Source: Clostridium sp. KNHs205
GTDB taxonomy: Bacteria; Bacillota; Clostridia; Lachnospirales; Lachnospiraceae
Direction of reading: 5' to 3'
DNA length: 64,000 bases
Assembly (NCBI RefSeq): GCF_000702945.1
Contig: NZ_JNLE01000003.1
Location: 3,023,501-3,087,500, forward strand
A model generated the notes under the pieces. That model ran no database searches. It was not told where the DNA came from and saw only the letters and a list, made by a program, of their open reading frames with translations. Of this stretch, positions 10,361 through 18,450 are shown piece by piece. How positions within the stretch are numbered: position 1 is the stretch's first letter; each line of letters starts with the position of its first letter. The translations under genes and the position numbers were made by a program.

Positions 10361-11203
10361 ATGGAGCAAAATCATTTTAAAATGAATATTAGCTGTAAAG
10401 ACCTTGAATGGTTGTATGTACCAGACGTTTTATATAAGGAATATGATACCTGCAAACGTTATTTGCAAATGTTTGTACCGTACAGGCATCACTGGAAGGA
10501 AAATGAAAAATTCCCGTTAGTTGTATTTATTCCAGGTTCAGCCTGGTACAGGCAGGAAATGTATAACAGTATTCCAAGCTATTCGAAATTGGCGGAGAGA
10601 GGAATAGTAACTGCTGTTGTACAGCATAGAGAATCGACGATTGCTCCTTTTCCGGCACAAGTACATGATATAAATTATGCCATAGGGTTTCTGATGGAAA
10701 AAGCAGAGGAATTACATATTGATATTAATAATATTTATATTGCAGGTAATTCCTCAGGTGGACATCTGGCACTGATGACTTCCTTGATGAAAGCACATGG
10801 AATCATTAACGGTGCCTATGAAATAAAAGGTGTTATTGCAGAATCAGCACCCTCTGATCTTATTCTATGTGCTGCCGAAGGCATACCTGATTGGATGCCG
10901 GAAGATTTTCGGCCAACCAGGGATTTGCTGGGAGTAAAACAAATCGATGAGAATCTGGAATTGGCTAAACAGGCATCCTGTGAAATGTATATTACCAGAG
11001 ATGTTACGATACCGCGCGTATTATTGATTCACGGTACTGATGATTGCCAGGTTAATATACAGCATAGCAGACAATTATTCGAGCAATTAAGAAAAGTTGA
11101 TAAAGACGTACTTTTTTATGAATTAGAGGGCAGTGACCATGGAGGATCAGAATTCTGGTCGAAGGAAGTTGTGGATATCATTGAGTCATTTGTTCAGCGT
11201 TAG
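10361..11203 (+). CDS. alpha/beta hydrolase, esterase
   Basis: The ATG at 10361 is preferred over a TTG 15 nt upstream because the TTGGGGG just before it serves as ribosome site. The 280-residue protein has the hormone-sensitive-lipase/BD-FAE type layout: an oxyanion region VVFIPGSAWY, the nucleophile elbow IAGNSSGGH (Ser in GNSSGG), the acid in LLIHGTDDCQV, and the catalytic His in EGSDHGG. It has no signal peptide. Cytosolic esterases of this kind in fibre degraders remove acetyl groups from imported oligosaccharides, but that use is inference. Confidence 0.8.
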   Translation: MEQNHFKMNISCKDLEWLYVPDVLYKEYDTCKRYLQMFVPYRHHWKENEKFPLVVFIPGSAWYRQEMYNSIPSYSKLAERGIVTAVVQHRESTIAPFPAQVHDINYAIGFLMEKAEELHIDINNIYIAGNSSGGHLALMTSLMKAHGIINGAYEIKGVIAESAPSDLILCAAEGIPDWMPEDFRPTRDLLGVKQIDENLELAKQASCEMYITRDVTIPRVLLIHGTDDCQVNIQHSRQLFEQLRKVDKDVLFYELEGSDHGGSEFWSKEVVDIIESFVQR

Positions 11204-11233
11204 CTTTAACAGTGGCAGCTATCATAAGTATAA

Positions 11234-11260
11234 ACAGGGTAGTTTATCTAACTGCCCTGT
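11234..11260 (+). terminator. probable terminator of the esterase gene
   Basis: An 11-bp stem with one G-U pair (ACAGGGTAGTT with AACTGCCCTGT) and a 5-nt loop lies 30 nt after the stop. The T tract after it is weak (AGGTTTAT). Confidence 0.5.
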
Positions 11261-11372
11261 AGGTTTATAAACAGATATCAAGACTTGGAAAGAAAATGAG
11301 CTTAGGAAACATAATCTGTACTTAAATATTCATTCTATAAAACCCGATAAAGTATGGGGTGGTTTTGAAAAA

Positions 11373-12479
11373 TTATATAAATAATGCAAATACCAGTAAA
11401 GGTATCAGCAGCAAAACATTCACAGCTGTAAAGACTGCCAGGTAATATAAAGGCCTGGAGGGCTTAAGAGCAGCATAGAACTTAAAGGAAATCAGACTTG
11501 CCAAAGACGCAATTATAGTGCCAAGACCGCCAATATTGGTACCAAGCAGAAGCTGGCGGTATTTGTCTGTAAAGCCTGATAACAGTACTGCAGCAGGTAC
11601 ATTGCTGATTACCTGACTGAGAAGAATACCTGATAAGAGCTCTCTTTCCCTGATAAAAGAAGTCAGAACGGCATGAACGGAAGGTATACGCTCAAGGTTT
11701 CCAACAAACACAAAAAAACAGACAAAGGTAAGCAGCAATCCATAATCGGCTTTCATAATAAGTTTTTTATCGGTAAATAAAAGTATTATGAGCAGAACCA
11801 CCAGTGTCAGCCTGTAATCCAATACATGAAAGACTGTAAGAAGACTGAGCAGAAATAGTATTATGTAGATGAGAAGCCTTTTTTTATGCGTGATGACCGG
11901 GACCTCTCTCTCAACAGGCATTATAGGCTGTTTCCTGCAAATGAAAGAAAACAGCACTAACAGAATCAGACCAAGGAGGCAGAGGGGAAAGGTAATTTGA
12001 AAGAACTCGCCGGGATTAATGCGGTAATAGGAATATAGATAAAGATTCTGCGGATTTCCAAGTGGGGTTAGCATACTTCCAAGATTTGCAGCAGCAGTTT
12101 CCAATACAATAGTATATACCAGCCTGTCAGTAAGGTTAGAAGCTGAAAATATTATTATGGTAAAGGGAACAAAGGTTATAAGTGCCACATCATTTGTAAT
12201 CAGCATAGAGGAGAAGAAGCATAACAACACCAGTATCAGACAAAGGGTCCTGGAATTCTTGAAGCGCGGTATAATGCTCATAGCCAGTCTGTCAAAAAAT
12301 CCAATGCTTTTTAAGCCGGCCACAGCAGTCATTAAACAGAAAAGCAATGCAAGGGTACGAAAGTCAATATATGATATGTAATCTGTTGAGGGTGGAACAA
12401 AAAACATAGTAATCAGGGCAGCAAGGGTAGAAATTAATAGAACAGCTTCAGATTTGATGAAGCCTTTAAGCTTTTTCAT
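11373..12479 (-). CDS. anion transporter, ArsB/NhaD/CitMHS (ion transporter superfamily)
   Basis: This is an integral membrane protein of 368 residues with about ten hydrophobic segments. The conserved LGSMLTPLGNPQNLYLY motif near the middle and the ITNDVALITFVPF motif before it are typical of ArsB/CitMHS-type permeases. Substrates in this superfamily include arsenite, dicarboxylates and Na+/H+, and none can be singled out. It lies 110 bp behind a Crp/Fnr regulator on the same strand, which suggests a regulated two-gene unit. Confidence 0.8.
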   Translation of the reverse strand: MKKLKGFIKSEAVLLISTLAALITMFFVPPSTDYISYIDFRTLALLFCLMTAVAGLKSIGFFDRLAMSIIPRFKNSRTLCLILVLLCFFSSMLITNDVALITFVPFTIIIFSASNLTDRLVYTIVLETAAANLGSMLTPLGNPQNLYLYSYYRINPGEFFQITFPLCLLGLILLVLFSFICRKQPIMPVEREVPVITHKKRLLIYIILFLLSLLTVFHVLDYRLTLVVLLIILLFTDKKLIMKADYGLLLTFVCFFVFVGNLERIPSVHAVLTSFIRERELLSGILLSQVISNVPAAVLLSGFTDKYRQLLLGTNIGGLGTIIASLASLISFKFYAALKPSRPLYYLAVFTAVNVLLLIPLLVFALFI

Positions 12480-12589
12480 AGGTTAATATTCTCCAGTCAG
12501 TGAAAGGTATTAGTAATACTATACCGGTTTATAAATTGCCGAAGATTATTATAAGCCCAGCTGTAGAATCTATCAAGAAATATTTATAG

Positions 12590-13246
12590 CTATAGCAATT
12601 CAAACTCATTTTTATGGAATCTTAGTATTCCTTCATCTCTTAATCTGCCAAGTTCACTGGACATGGCACTCCTGTCAATACAAAGATAATCGGCTAATTC
12701 CTGCCTGTTGTAAGGAATGATAAATGCCTGATTTTTAGAATTCATTGCCTGTGTAGACAGATAAGAAAGCAATTTTTCTCTAATGGAACGGCTGGATATA
12801 TGATCGATCTTCTGCATTAGCATTACGTTTTTATTTGCAAGTATTCGCACCATATTACCGGTTAAAACAGAATTATAATCGCAGGGGGAAGTATATGTGT
12901 TAAGAATTTGCCGGCAGTCAATAAAGAGTATGCTTGCATTCTCTGCAGCGACTACGCTGACTGGTAGTTTTGTTATTGCAGCAAAAGAGAAGGACTCCGC
13001 AAACATATCAGATACTGACATTCTGCCTATTATAGTACGGTTACCCCAATAATCCTCCTTTATAACCGTAACACTGCCTTTTAAAACTATACCGATTTCA
13101 TGAATAGGATTACCTGCCCTGAGAATATAATCATCTTTTTGATAATCCTTTTCTCTGGCATCCAGACAGGAAAGCATAGAATCAAACTCTTTTTCTTCAA
13201 TACCTGTGAACAAGGAATTTTGTTTCAGTATTTCAATCTTATTCAT
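12590..13246 (-). CDS. Crp/Fnr family transcriptional regulator
   Basis: The 218-residue protein has an N-terminal cyclic-nucleotide-binding-type beta barrel (about 15-130, with GIVLKGSVTVI and the MFAESFSF turn), a dimerisation helix, and a C-terminal winged helix (about 145-218, recognition helix NRQELADYLCIDRSAMSSELGRL). There is no N-terminal Fnr-type cysteine cluster, so it is not an iron-sulphur oxygen sensor. The phosphate-cassette arginine of cAMP-binding Crp is not evident. It probably controls the transporter gene downstream. Its promoter side faces a long minisatellite. Confidence 0.88.
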   Translation of the reverse strand: MNKIEILKQNSLFTGIEEKEFDSMLSCLDAREKDYQKDDYILRAGNPIHEIGIVLKGSVTVIKEDYWGNRTIIGRMSVSDMFAESFSFAAITKLPVSVVAAENASILFIDCRQILNTYTSPCDYNSVLTGNMVRILANKNVMLMQKIDHISSRSIREKLLSYLSTQAMNSKNQAFIIPYNRQELADYLCIDRSAMSSELGRLRDEGILRFHKNEFELL

Positions 13247-13309
13247 ACTTTAGACGACCTTTCATAAGTAATTCATTTCTTTGCCTATTGGCTTATAACT
13301 CATAATATA

Positions 13310-13733
13310 AAAATAAATCCATTGTGGATAAATCCATCATGAAAACAAATCGATGATGAAAAAAATAAATCCATCATGAAAAAACAAATCCATCATGAAA
13401 AAACAAATTCATCATGAAAAAACAAATTCATCATGAAAAAACAAATTCATCATAAAAAAACAAATCCACCATGAAAAACAAATCCATCATGAAAAACAAA
13501 TTCATCATGAAAAACAAATCCATCATGAAAAAACAAATCCATCATGAAAAACAAATTCATCATGAAAAACAAATTCATCATGAAAAAACAAATTCATCAT
13601 GAAAAAACAAATCCATCATGAAAAACAAATTTATCATATAAAATAAATCCATCATGAAAAACAAATCCATCAAAATAATGAATCCATCATGAAATTAACA
13701 AATCTATCATGAAAATAAATCCTCATGTAAAAG
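13310..13733. repeat. minisatellite, about 22 copies of an 17-19 bp AT-rich unit
   Basis: The unit AAATCCATCATGAAAAAAC (variants AAATTCATCATG, with one to three A's lost) is repeated about 22 times in an 803-bp gap between the Crp gene and the cupin gene. C/T variation at positions 5-6 of the unit and length variation of the A run are scattered, so copies have diverged. Units do not keep a reading frame. The rest of the gap, 13734-14049, holds only AT-rich leader sequence and the cupin ribosome site. Confidence 0.95.
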
Positions 13734-14049
13734 TATATTAGTAATTAAGATTCATAATGATAGTATTATGTTGTAATTGCAACAGACAGTAGAATAATAT
13801 TAGTATATCATGGAAATGTAAGTCAAGCATAATTTTCTCATGGATTCCTTGCAAACGGACAAAATCTCAATGCCAGGAAAATAGGTTGATGAACAATACA
13901 GTATAAAAAGAAACTTATGAATTAAATTTAGATACAAGTAACATATTATAAAAACTATATAACACAAAAATCTAAAATAAAACAGCAGCTTGAAAATCTG
14001 CAAGTTTAACAGTTTTAAGCCGCAGATTGCGGCGGAAGGAGAGATAACT

Positions 14050-14391
14050 ATGTCAGCACAATACTTGAAAAACATTGATTTTGAAAACGTATTAAAACTG
14101 GAAGAATTGGTTGCTTACCAGACAGGACAGGTAGTAAGCCGTACGCTGGTACAGAATAAATCTGTAGGCGTTACCTTATTTTCCTTTGATAAAGGAGAAC
14201 AGATCAGCACCCATGCTTCCACCGGGGATGCAATGGTTAATATCCTCACCGGAGAAGCACTTATAACAATAGGTGAAAAGGAATATAGTCTGTTAGCCGG
14301 AGAGACTATTGTTATGCCAAACAATATACCTCATGCCGTATATGCCAAAGAACAGTTTAAGATGCTGCTTACAGTAATTTTCCCATATTAA
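14050..14391 (+). CDS. single-domain cupin protein
   Basis: The ATG at 14050 follows GGAAGGAGAG at correct distance. The upstream in-frame ATG at 13990 has no ribosome site. The 113-residue product is one cupin barrel. Motif 1 is degenerate (GEQISTHASTGDAMVNILTGEA, one metal His clear) and motif 2 is IVMPNNIPHAVYA. Family members bind a metal or a small ligand, and no enzymatic role can be assigned. It converges on the HxlR gene with a 10-nt gap. Confidence 0.85.
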   Translation: MSAQYLKNIDFENVLKLEELVAYQTGQVVSRTLVQNKSVGVTLFSFDKGEQISTHASTGDAMVNILTGEALITIGEKEYSLLAGETIVMPNNIPHAVYAKEQFKMLLTVIFPY

Positions 14392-14401
14392 ATTATTAAG
14401 A

Positions 14402-14761
14402 TCAGTCAGCTGGGCTTGGTGAAGGAATTCCGTTATTTTGATAGTTTAAACCCCAATCATACATGGATTTTATAATCGGGGTCATGGATAAACCAAGCTC
14501 AGTTAATTCATATTCCACCCTTGGCGGAACTTCTGCATAAACCGTTCTCTTTACGATACCGTCTTTCTCTAACTCCCGCAATTGCAGTGTAAGAGTGCGG
14601 TGAGTTACATTTGTCATGAGCTTCTGTAGTTCATTGAATCTTTTTTTGCCACCCAGCAAACGGAAAAGAATAATCCCCTTCCATTTACCACTTATAATAT
14701 TTAAGGTAGTTTCTACAGGGCAGGGTCTATTAGAACATTCCCCGGTTTGGAATTGCAACAT
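14402..14761 (-). CDS. HxlR/DUF24-family redox-type regulator
   Basis: The winged-helix protein of 119 residues starts at the second ATG, which is 7 nt from AAAGAGG. The first is only 1 nt away. It carries the family core CPVETTLNIISGKWKGIILFRLL, the recognition segment LTNVTHRTLTLQLRELEKDGIV and the wing YAEVPPRVEYELTELG. Cys14 in the CPVE motif is at the position used for thiol-based sensing in YodB/HypR-type regulators, with another Cys at 9. It is transcribed divergently from a nitroreductase, the same arrangement as hypR-hypO in Bacillus, so it probably controls that gene in response to electrophile or disulfide stress. Confidence 0.88.
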   Translation of the reverse strand: MLQFQTGECSNRPCPVETTLNIISGKWKGIILFRLLGGKKRFNELQKLMTNVTHRTLTLQLRELEKDGIVKRTVYAEVPPRVEYELTELGLSMTPIIKSMYDWGLNYQNNGIPSPSPAD

Positions 14762-14805
14762 AATCATTCCTCTTTTCTTAATTTCTTTTATTCAATAGTA
14801 TAAAA

Positions 14806-14883
14806 AGTATACTAAGGATATTCGTTGTATATTATATATCAAAAATGTGCGTACTTCAATATGGTATTTGAATGTGTTATAGT
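14806..14883 (+). promoter_or_regulatory. divergent promoter region, HxlR/nitroreductase
   Basis: A plus-strand promoter can be read as TTCAAT (14855-14860), 17 bp, TATAGT (14878-14883). The palindrome AGTATACT at 14806-14813 doubles as a minus-strand -10-like TATACT and is a plausible HxlR-family half-operator. These families favour GTAC/TACT-rich dyads. Operator use is inference. Confidence 0.45.
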
Positions 14884-14921
14884 GTCCTCATAAAATAATT
14901 TGAAAGAAAGAGGTAATAAAA

Positions 14922-15587
14922 ATGAGTGACAAAAACCAGCAGATACTGGAAGCAATCCAAAACCGATATGCCTGTAAAAAGTTTGATAAAGACAGAATTA
15001 TTTCAGAGGAAGATTTTAATACCATATTAGAAGCAGGAAGATTATCTCCCAGTTCCTTTGGTTTTGAACCCTGGAAATTCCTTGTAATCCAGAAGGAAGA
15101 AATAAGAAACAAATTATTACCTGTTGCCTGGGGAGCACAGAACAGTTTAAATGGCGCCAGCCATTTTGTTATTCTTCTGGCACGTCGTGGAAAAGAAGTG
15201 GTTTCTGATTCGGATTATATCTGGAATATAATGACAGGGATACAGGGCTTGCCAGAAAATATAGCATTACAGAAGAAAGAGTTCTTCGGAAATTTTCAGA
15301 AAAATGATTTTAAGCTTCTGGAGAATGAGCGCACTGCTTATGACTGGGCTTCCAAACAGACATATATAGCGCTTGCCAATATGCTTACAACAGCAGCATT
15401 TTTAGGAATAGATTCCTGTCCTATTGAGGGTTTTAACATTGAAGCAGTAGAAAAGCTTTTGGAAGAAGAGAATATCCTTGATTCAGAACATTTTGGTGTA
15501 TCTTTGATGGCAGGTTTTGGTTACAGAGCTCAGGAGCCCGGTATTAAGACCAGACGTCCTCAGAATGAAGTGGTTCAATGGGTGTAA
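14922..15587 (+). CDS. NAD(P)H-dependent nitroreductase
   Basis: This 221-residue FMN protein is of the NfsB/HypO type. N-terminal RYACKKFDKDR binds the FMN phosphate, LEAGRLSPSSFGFEPWKFLVI is the conserved second motif, and the C-terminal GFGYRAQEPGIKTRRP closes the FMN site. It reduces quinones or nitro compounds with NAD(P)H, which fits control by the divergent HxlR regulator. GAAAGAGG precedes the ATG. Confidence 0.92.
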   Translation: MSDKNQQILEAIQNRYACKKFDKDRIISEEDFNTILEAGRLSPSSFGFEPWKFLVIQKEEIRNKLLPVAWGAQNSLNGASHFVILLARRGKEVVSDSDYIWNIMTGIQGLPENIALQKKEFFGNFQKNDFKLLENERTAYDWASKQTYIALANMLTTAAFLGIDSCPIEGFNIEAVEKLLEEENILDSEHFGVSLMAGFGYRAQEPGIKTRRPQNEVVQWV

Positions 15588-15697
15588 AAATCCAAAGATA
15601 ACCTATAAATAAATGAAATATACATCAGGTTTATCAGAGGTGTGAAACTATTTATGTTCAATTTGAACAGGTTTCTCCTTATTTTCCTTACCATGAG

Positions 15698-15727
15698 AAA
15701 AAGCTACTGTAGCATGTAGCTTTTTTT
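15698..15727. terminator. bidirectional terminator between nitroreductase and MerR genes
   Basis: The stem AAAAAGCTAC/GTAGCTTTTT with an 8-nt loop has A and T runs on both flanks. It serves the converging nitroreductase (+) and creatininase-MerR (-) units. Confidence 0.85.
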
Positions 15728-15853
15728 CATAATCGGATATAGTTCTGCACTCCAAATATATTTATAAAAGATAAGTCACTAAAGCAATTGCTCTAAGGGC
15801 TAGTTATTATTCTATGCCTTAGTTCATAATAATCTTGTTAAATTTTAACATGC

Positions 15854-16624
15854 CTAACAATTACAACTTAATTCATAATAAATATCCATTGACATATCGC
15901 GATTATATACTTCGTACATTGTTCCAGTACAGGAAGTTTTCTTCTTATCCATATACTCTTTCAGCCATATATGCGCGTTTCCAGCCTTTGAAAAACCTCC
16001 TGTAAAGTTTAAATGAATACACTTTGCCGCTTTTTCCACTCGAATATAGTCAGCAGCATCGTTAGACGCGTCAGTTTGTAAGATTGGCAGGCAGGTAATC
16101 ATTTTAAAGGCAGAATCATCTGTCAGAAGACCTTCATATTTTACAAAATGTGCTCCGGCAATCTCAAGATTATATTTGGATGCTTTTTCATAAAGCTTTC
16201 CCGCGGAAGTCCCAAGCATTTCGAGATCCATATTTTCTTCGATAAATAAGCAGATACATTCTGGAAAATAACTTTCAGAAATTACTTGTCTCGCATCCTG
16301 ATATTCAATTTTATCAATCTGATCCATACTTCTACGTAATTCCTGCATATCTTTTATATTACGCTCCAACTCAGTCTTCTTCACAGAAAGAATCTCATTT
16401 TCTGGTATTCCTTTGCACAAGACCCCTTTGATATCAGCCAGTGAAAAACCAAGCTGTTTATAATGTTTTATTTTCTCAAGCCTTGCTATTTGATTTTCTT
16501 CATAATAATGGTATCCGTTCCATGGATCTATCTTTGAAGAAGTTATCATTCCTTCCGCTTCATAAAGTCTTATGGCCTTTCTGCCAACTTTAGCGATTTG
16601 TGCAAGCTGCCCTCTGGTATACAT
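15854..16624 (-). CDS. MerR-family regulator with GyrI-like effector domain
   Basis: I start the protein at the ATG at 16624 (MYTRGQLAQ), 7 nt after AAGGTGG. Its first base is the last base of the upstream stop (TAATG), so translation is coupled. The 256-residue protein has an N-terminal MerR winged helix (about 1-70, KAIRLYEAEGMI and YHYYEENQIARLEKI), a coiled-coil dimer helix (about 75-105) and a C-terminal GyrI-like small-molecule domain (about 115-256). This is the plan of multidrug-sensing BmrR/Mta-type activators. A MerR-type promoter stands before the operon, so it probably autoregulates. Confidence 0.9.
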   Translation of the reverse strand: MYTRGQLAQIAKVGRKAIRLYEAEGMITSSKIDPWNGYHYYEENQIARLEKIKHYKQLGFSLADIKGVLCKGIPENEILSVKKTELERNIKDMQELRRSMDQIDKIEYQDARQVISESYFPECICLFIEENMDLEMLGTSAGKLYEKASKYNLEIAGAHFVKYEGLLTDDSAFKMITCLPILQTDASNDAADYIRVEKAAKCIHLNFTGGFSKAGNAHIWLKEYMDKKKTSCTGTMYEVYNRDMSMDIYYELSCNC

Positions 16625-17430
16625 TACTTTGCCACCTTCTTTCCTGTTTTTATCCATTTGGTTTTTCTTATAAAGCCAAGATGTAAAAATGGAATTCTAT
16701 ATAAAAAATGATGCATATAGATTTTGTAGTTTTCACGTTTTACAAAACTTTTCACTGCTGCAACAATAAATTCAGCAATATCCTGATTTATAAGTTCGCC
16801 TAGCTCTTTATCAGCCACCGCAGGATTACCAAGATGACCATATTCCCCCATAGCAGCTAACTGTTTTTTCTTTGAAATTATATCCCTGTCACTAATGAAA
16901 GTCCTCGGAAGTTCCTTATATCCATCTTTTACCAAATTTTTCTTAATTGCTATCAAACTTGATGTCTCAATCCATCCAGCGTGAAAATCATCAGGATATT
17001 TTTTTTCCATCTCTAAAATCAACTTTGGTGATTGATGTTTGATTCCCAATTCATTTAATGAGAAAAAAGCTCCAAGTGGCGAAATTGCTCTTATTCCATA
17101 ATGCTTATTAACTCTCCTGATGGCTTTCTCAATAGCAATATGATGAACAGGGTCTGCATGAGATGCTATTAGGACAATATTCATAAATCCCATATGAACA
17201 AGGTTATCAAGCAGTTCTCTGGCTACAACATATGTTGTATTCATAGAAAAATGAATGCATCCATAGAACTCATTAACAGATGCCGCTGCAATTGGAAATG
17301 AAGGTAAATAGAAACATTTATATCCCTCCCTCTCTTCCAGCTTTAACATCGCGTCCTTACTCCAATGCTCTCCTTCAATTAAATCTGTTGCTAAAGGGAG
17401 GCATAAACCATGTTCTTCAATGGGAGCCAT
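16624..17430 (-). CDS. creatininase-family amidohydrolase
   Basis: The creatininase fold is recognisable from APIEEHGLCLPLATDLIEG (family EHGPHLPLxTD), HADPVHH and HAGWIETS (family HAGExETS), which supply the binuclear metal site. The natural substrate of such distant members is usually a lactam or amide and is unknown here. The listed ATG has no ribosome site. The frame is open upstream and encodes a normal family N terminus (LITWKEIKDIDKQNSIIFVT), with no ATG, GTG or TTG, back to a stop. An ATA at 17503-17505, 8 nt behind GTGAGG, is the likeliest true start, giving 293 residues. It is co-transcribed with the MerR gene. Confidence 0.78.
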   Translation of the reverse strand: MAPIEEHGLCLPLATDLIEGEHWSKDAMLKLEEREGYKCFYLPSFPIAAASVNEFYGCIHFSMNTTYVVARELLDNLVHMGFMNIVLIASHADPVHHIAIEKAIRRVNKHYGIRAISPLGAFFSLNELGIKHQSPKLILEMEKKYPDDFHAGWIETSSLIAIKKNLVKDGYKELPRTFISDRDIISKKKQLAAMGEYGHLGNPAVADKELGELINQDIAEFIVAAVKSFVKRENYKIYMHHFLYRIPFLHLGFIRKTKWIKTGKKVAK

Positions 17431-17537
17431 TGTTACAAAAATAATACTGTTTTGTTTATCAATATCTTTTATTTCTTTCCAGGTTATTAAACTTAGATCT
17501 TTTATGTTCGTATCCTCACTTTCTTTTTCTTAAAGTA

Positions 17538-17569
17538 AGAATACACCCGGCCCTAAAGGACCAGGTCAA
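17538..17569 (-). promoter_or_regulatory. MerR-type promoter/operator of the creatininase-merR operon
   Basis: On the minus strand TTGACC (17569-17564) and TATTCT (17543-17538) are separated by 20 bp instead of 17. The spacer is filled by a dyad, ACCTGGTCC-TTTA-GGGCCGGGT, with 7 of 9 positions matched. Overlong spacers centred on a dyad are the signature of promoters that MerR-family activators remodel. The site lies directly before the operon that encodes a MerR protein. Confidence 0.8.
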
Positions 17570-17632
17570 TACCTTATTATACTTAATTTTTAAAGAAAGA
17601 AAAGACTTATAAAAGGAAAAAGGATTTAAAAG

Positions 17633-17850
17633 AAAGGTTACAGTGAAATAAGAAAAAAGGTTACAGTGAAATAAAAGAAAGGTTACAGTGAAATAAAAAA
17701 AAGATTACAGTGAAATAAGAAGAAAGGTTACAGTGAAATAAAAAGAAAGATTACAGTGAAATAAAAAGAAAGGCTTCAGTGAAATAAAAAGAAAGTTTAA
17801 AGTGAAAAAAGGTTATAGTGAATTAATATGAAGGTTACTGTGTAATAAAA
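17633..17850. repeat. minisatellite, about 10 copies of a 22-24 bp unit
   Basis: The unit AAAGAAAGGTTACAGTGAAAT(A) recurs about ten times with substitutions toward the 3' end (GATTACAGTG, GGCTTCAGTG, GGTTATAGTG). It fills most of the 17570-17966 gap between the MerR operon promoter and the HTH gene. Only the latter's AGAAAGGA ribosome site follows it. Confidence 0.93.
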
Positions 17851-17966
17851 AGAAACAAAAAGAAACAAAAGGCAATAAAGAGAAACAAAGGGAAAAATAA
17901 AATTGACAAACAATAAACTATCTGTTATTATAAGGACATATTTACAGTAAAGAAAGGAATATTTCT

Positions 17967-18437
17967 TTGAAAGATAAGTTTTATACAATATATCAAGTTG
18001 CAGATCAATTGGAAATGAGCCATAAAACTATTAGAAATTTTATATCTGATGGCAGACTGAAGGCTTCTAAGGTAGGAAAACAATGGCGAATAGCAGAAGC
18101 GGATTTGGAATCTTTCATGAATCAAGGTGAAAGTACAGAAGATAAGCCGGAAGAATCTTTAAATAGTATATCTTTTGAACTACCCTCTGAAGGAACAGAG
18201 GATCACATAAAGGTATCGGCAGTACTTGATATCCATCAACAGGATAAAGAGCAGTTCATGCGTTTATCCAATACCCTCCTGGCTAATATGAATGGAGGAG
18301 GCTTTAAGGTGAGAGGCTGTACACTGAATGTTAAATACTATGAACAGGACAGAACCGTAAAGATATTTCTCTGGGGGAGTATTAACTTTATTCAAGACAT
18401 GCTGGAAACAATAAAGACACTAAATGAAACTGTTTAG
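17967..18437 (+). CDS. excisionase-type HTH DNA-binding protein
   Basis: A TTG start lies 8 nt after AGAAAGGA. The N-terminal 50 residues form a helix-turn-helix of the excisionase/MerR-like (HTH_17) type: YTIYQVADQLEMSHKTIRNFISDGRLKASKVGKQWRI. The remaining 100 residues, after an acidic linker, show alternating strands and helices (IKVSAVLDI, FKVRGCTLNVKYY, TVKIFLWGS) that I do not recognise. No integrase or phage gene is near, so it is more likely a regulator. The next gene starts 13 nt downstream. Confidence 0.75.
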   Translation: MKDKFYTIYQVADQLEMSHKTIRNFISDGRLKASKVGKQWRIAEADLESFMNQGESTEDKPEESLNSISFELPSEGTEDHIKVSAVLDIHQQDKEQFMRLSNTLLANMNGGGFKVRGCTLNVKYYEQDRTVKIFLWGSINFIQDMLETIKTLNETV

Positions 18438-18450
18438 AAGGAGCAGAATA

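Noticed and set aside
13310..17850. CRISPR array
   Set aside because: The repeats at 13.3-13.7 and 17.6-17.9 kb are head-to-tail units of 17-24 bp without unique spacers, and there are no cas genes.
17967..18437. Prophage or integrative element marked by the excisionase-like protein
   Set aside because: No integrase, attachment-site duplication, phage or conjugation gene is present within the window. The HTH alone is common in chromosomal regulators.
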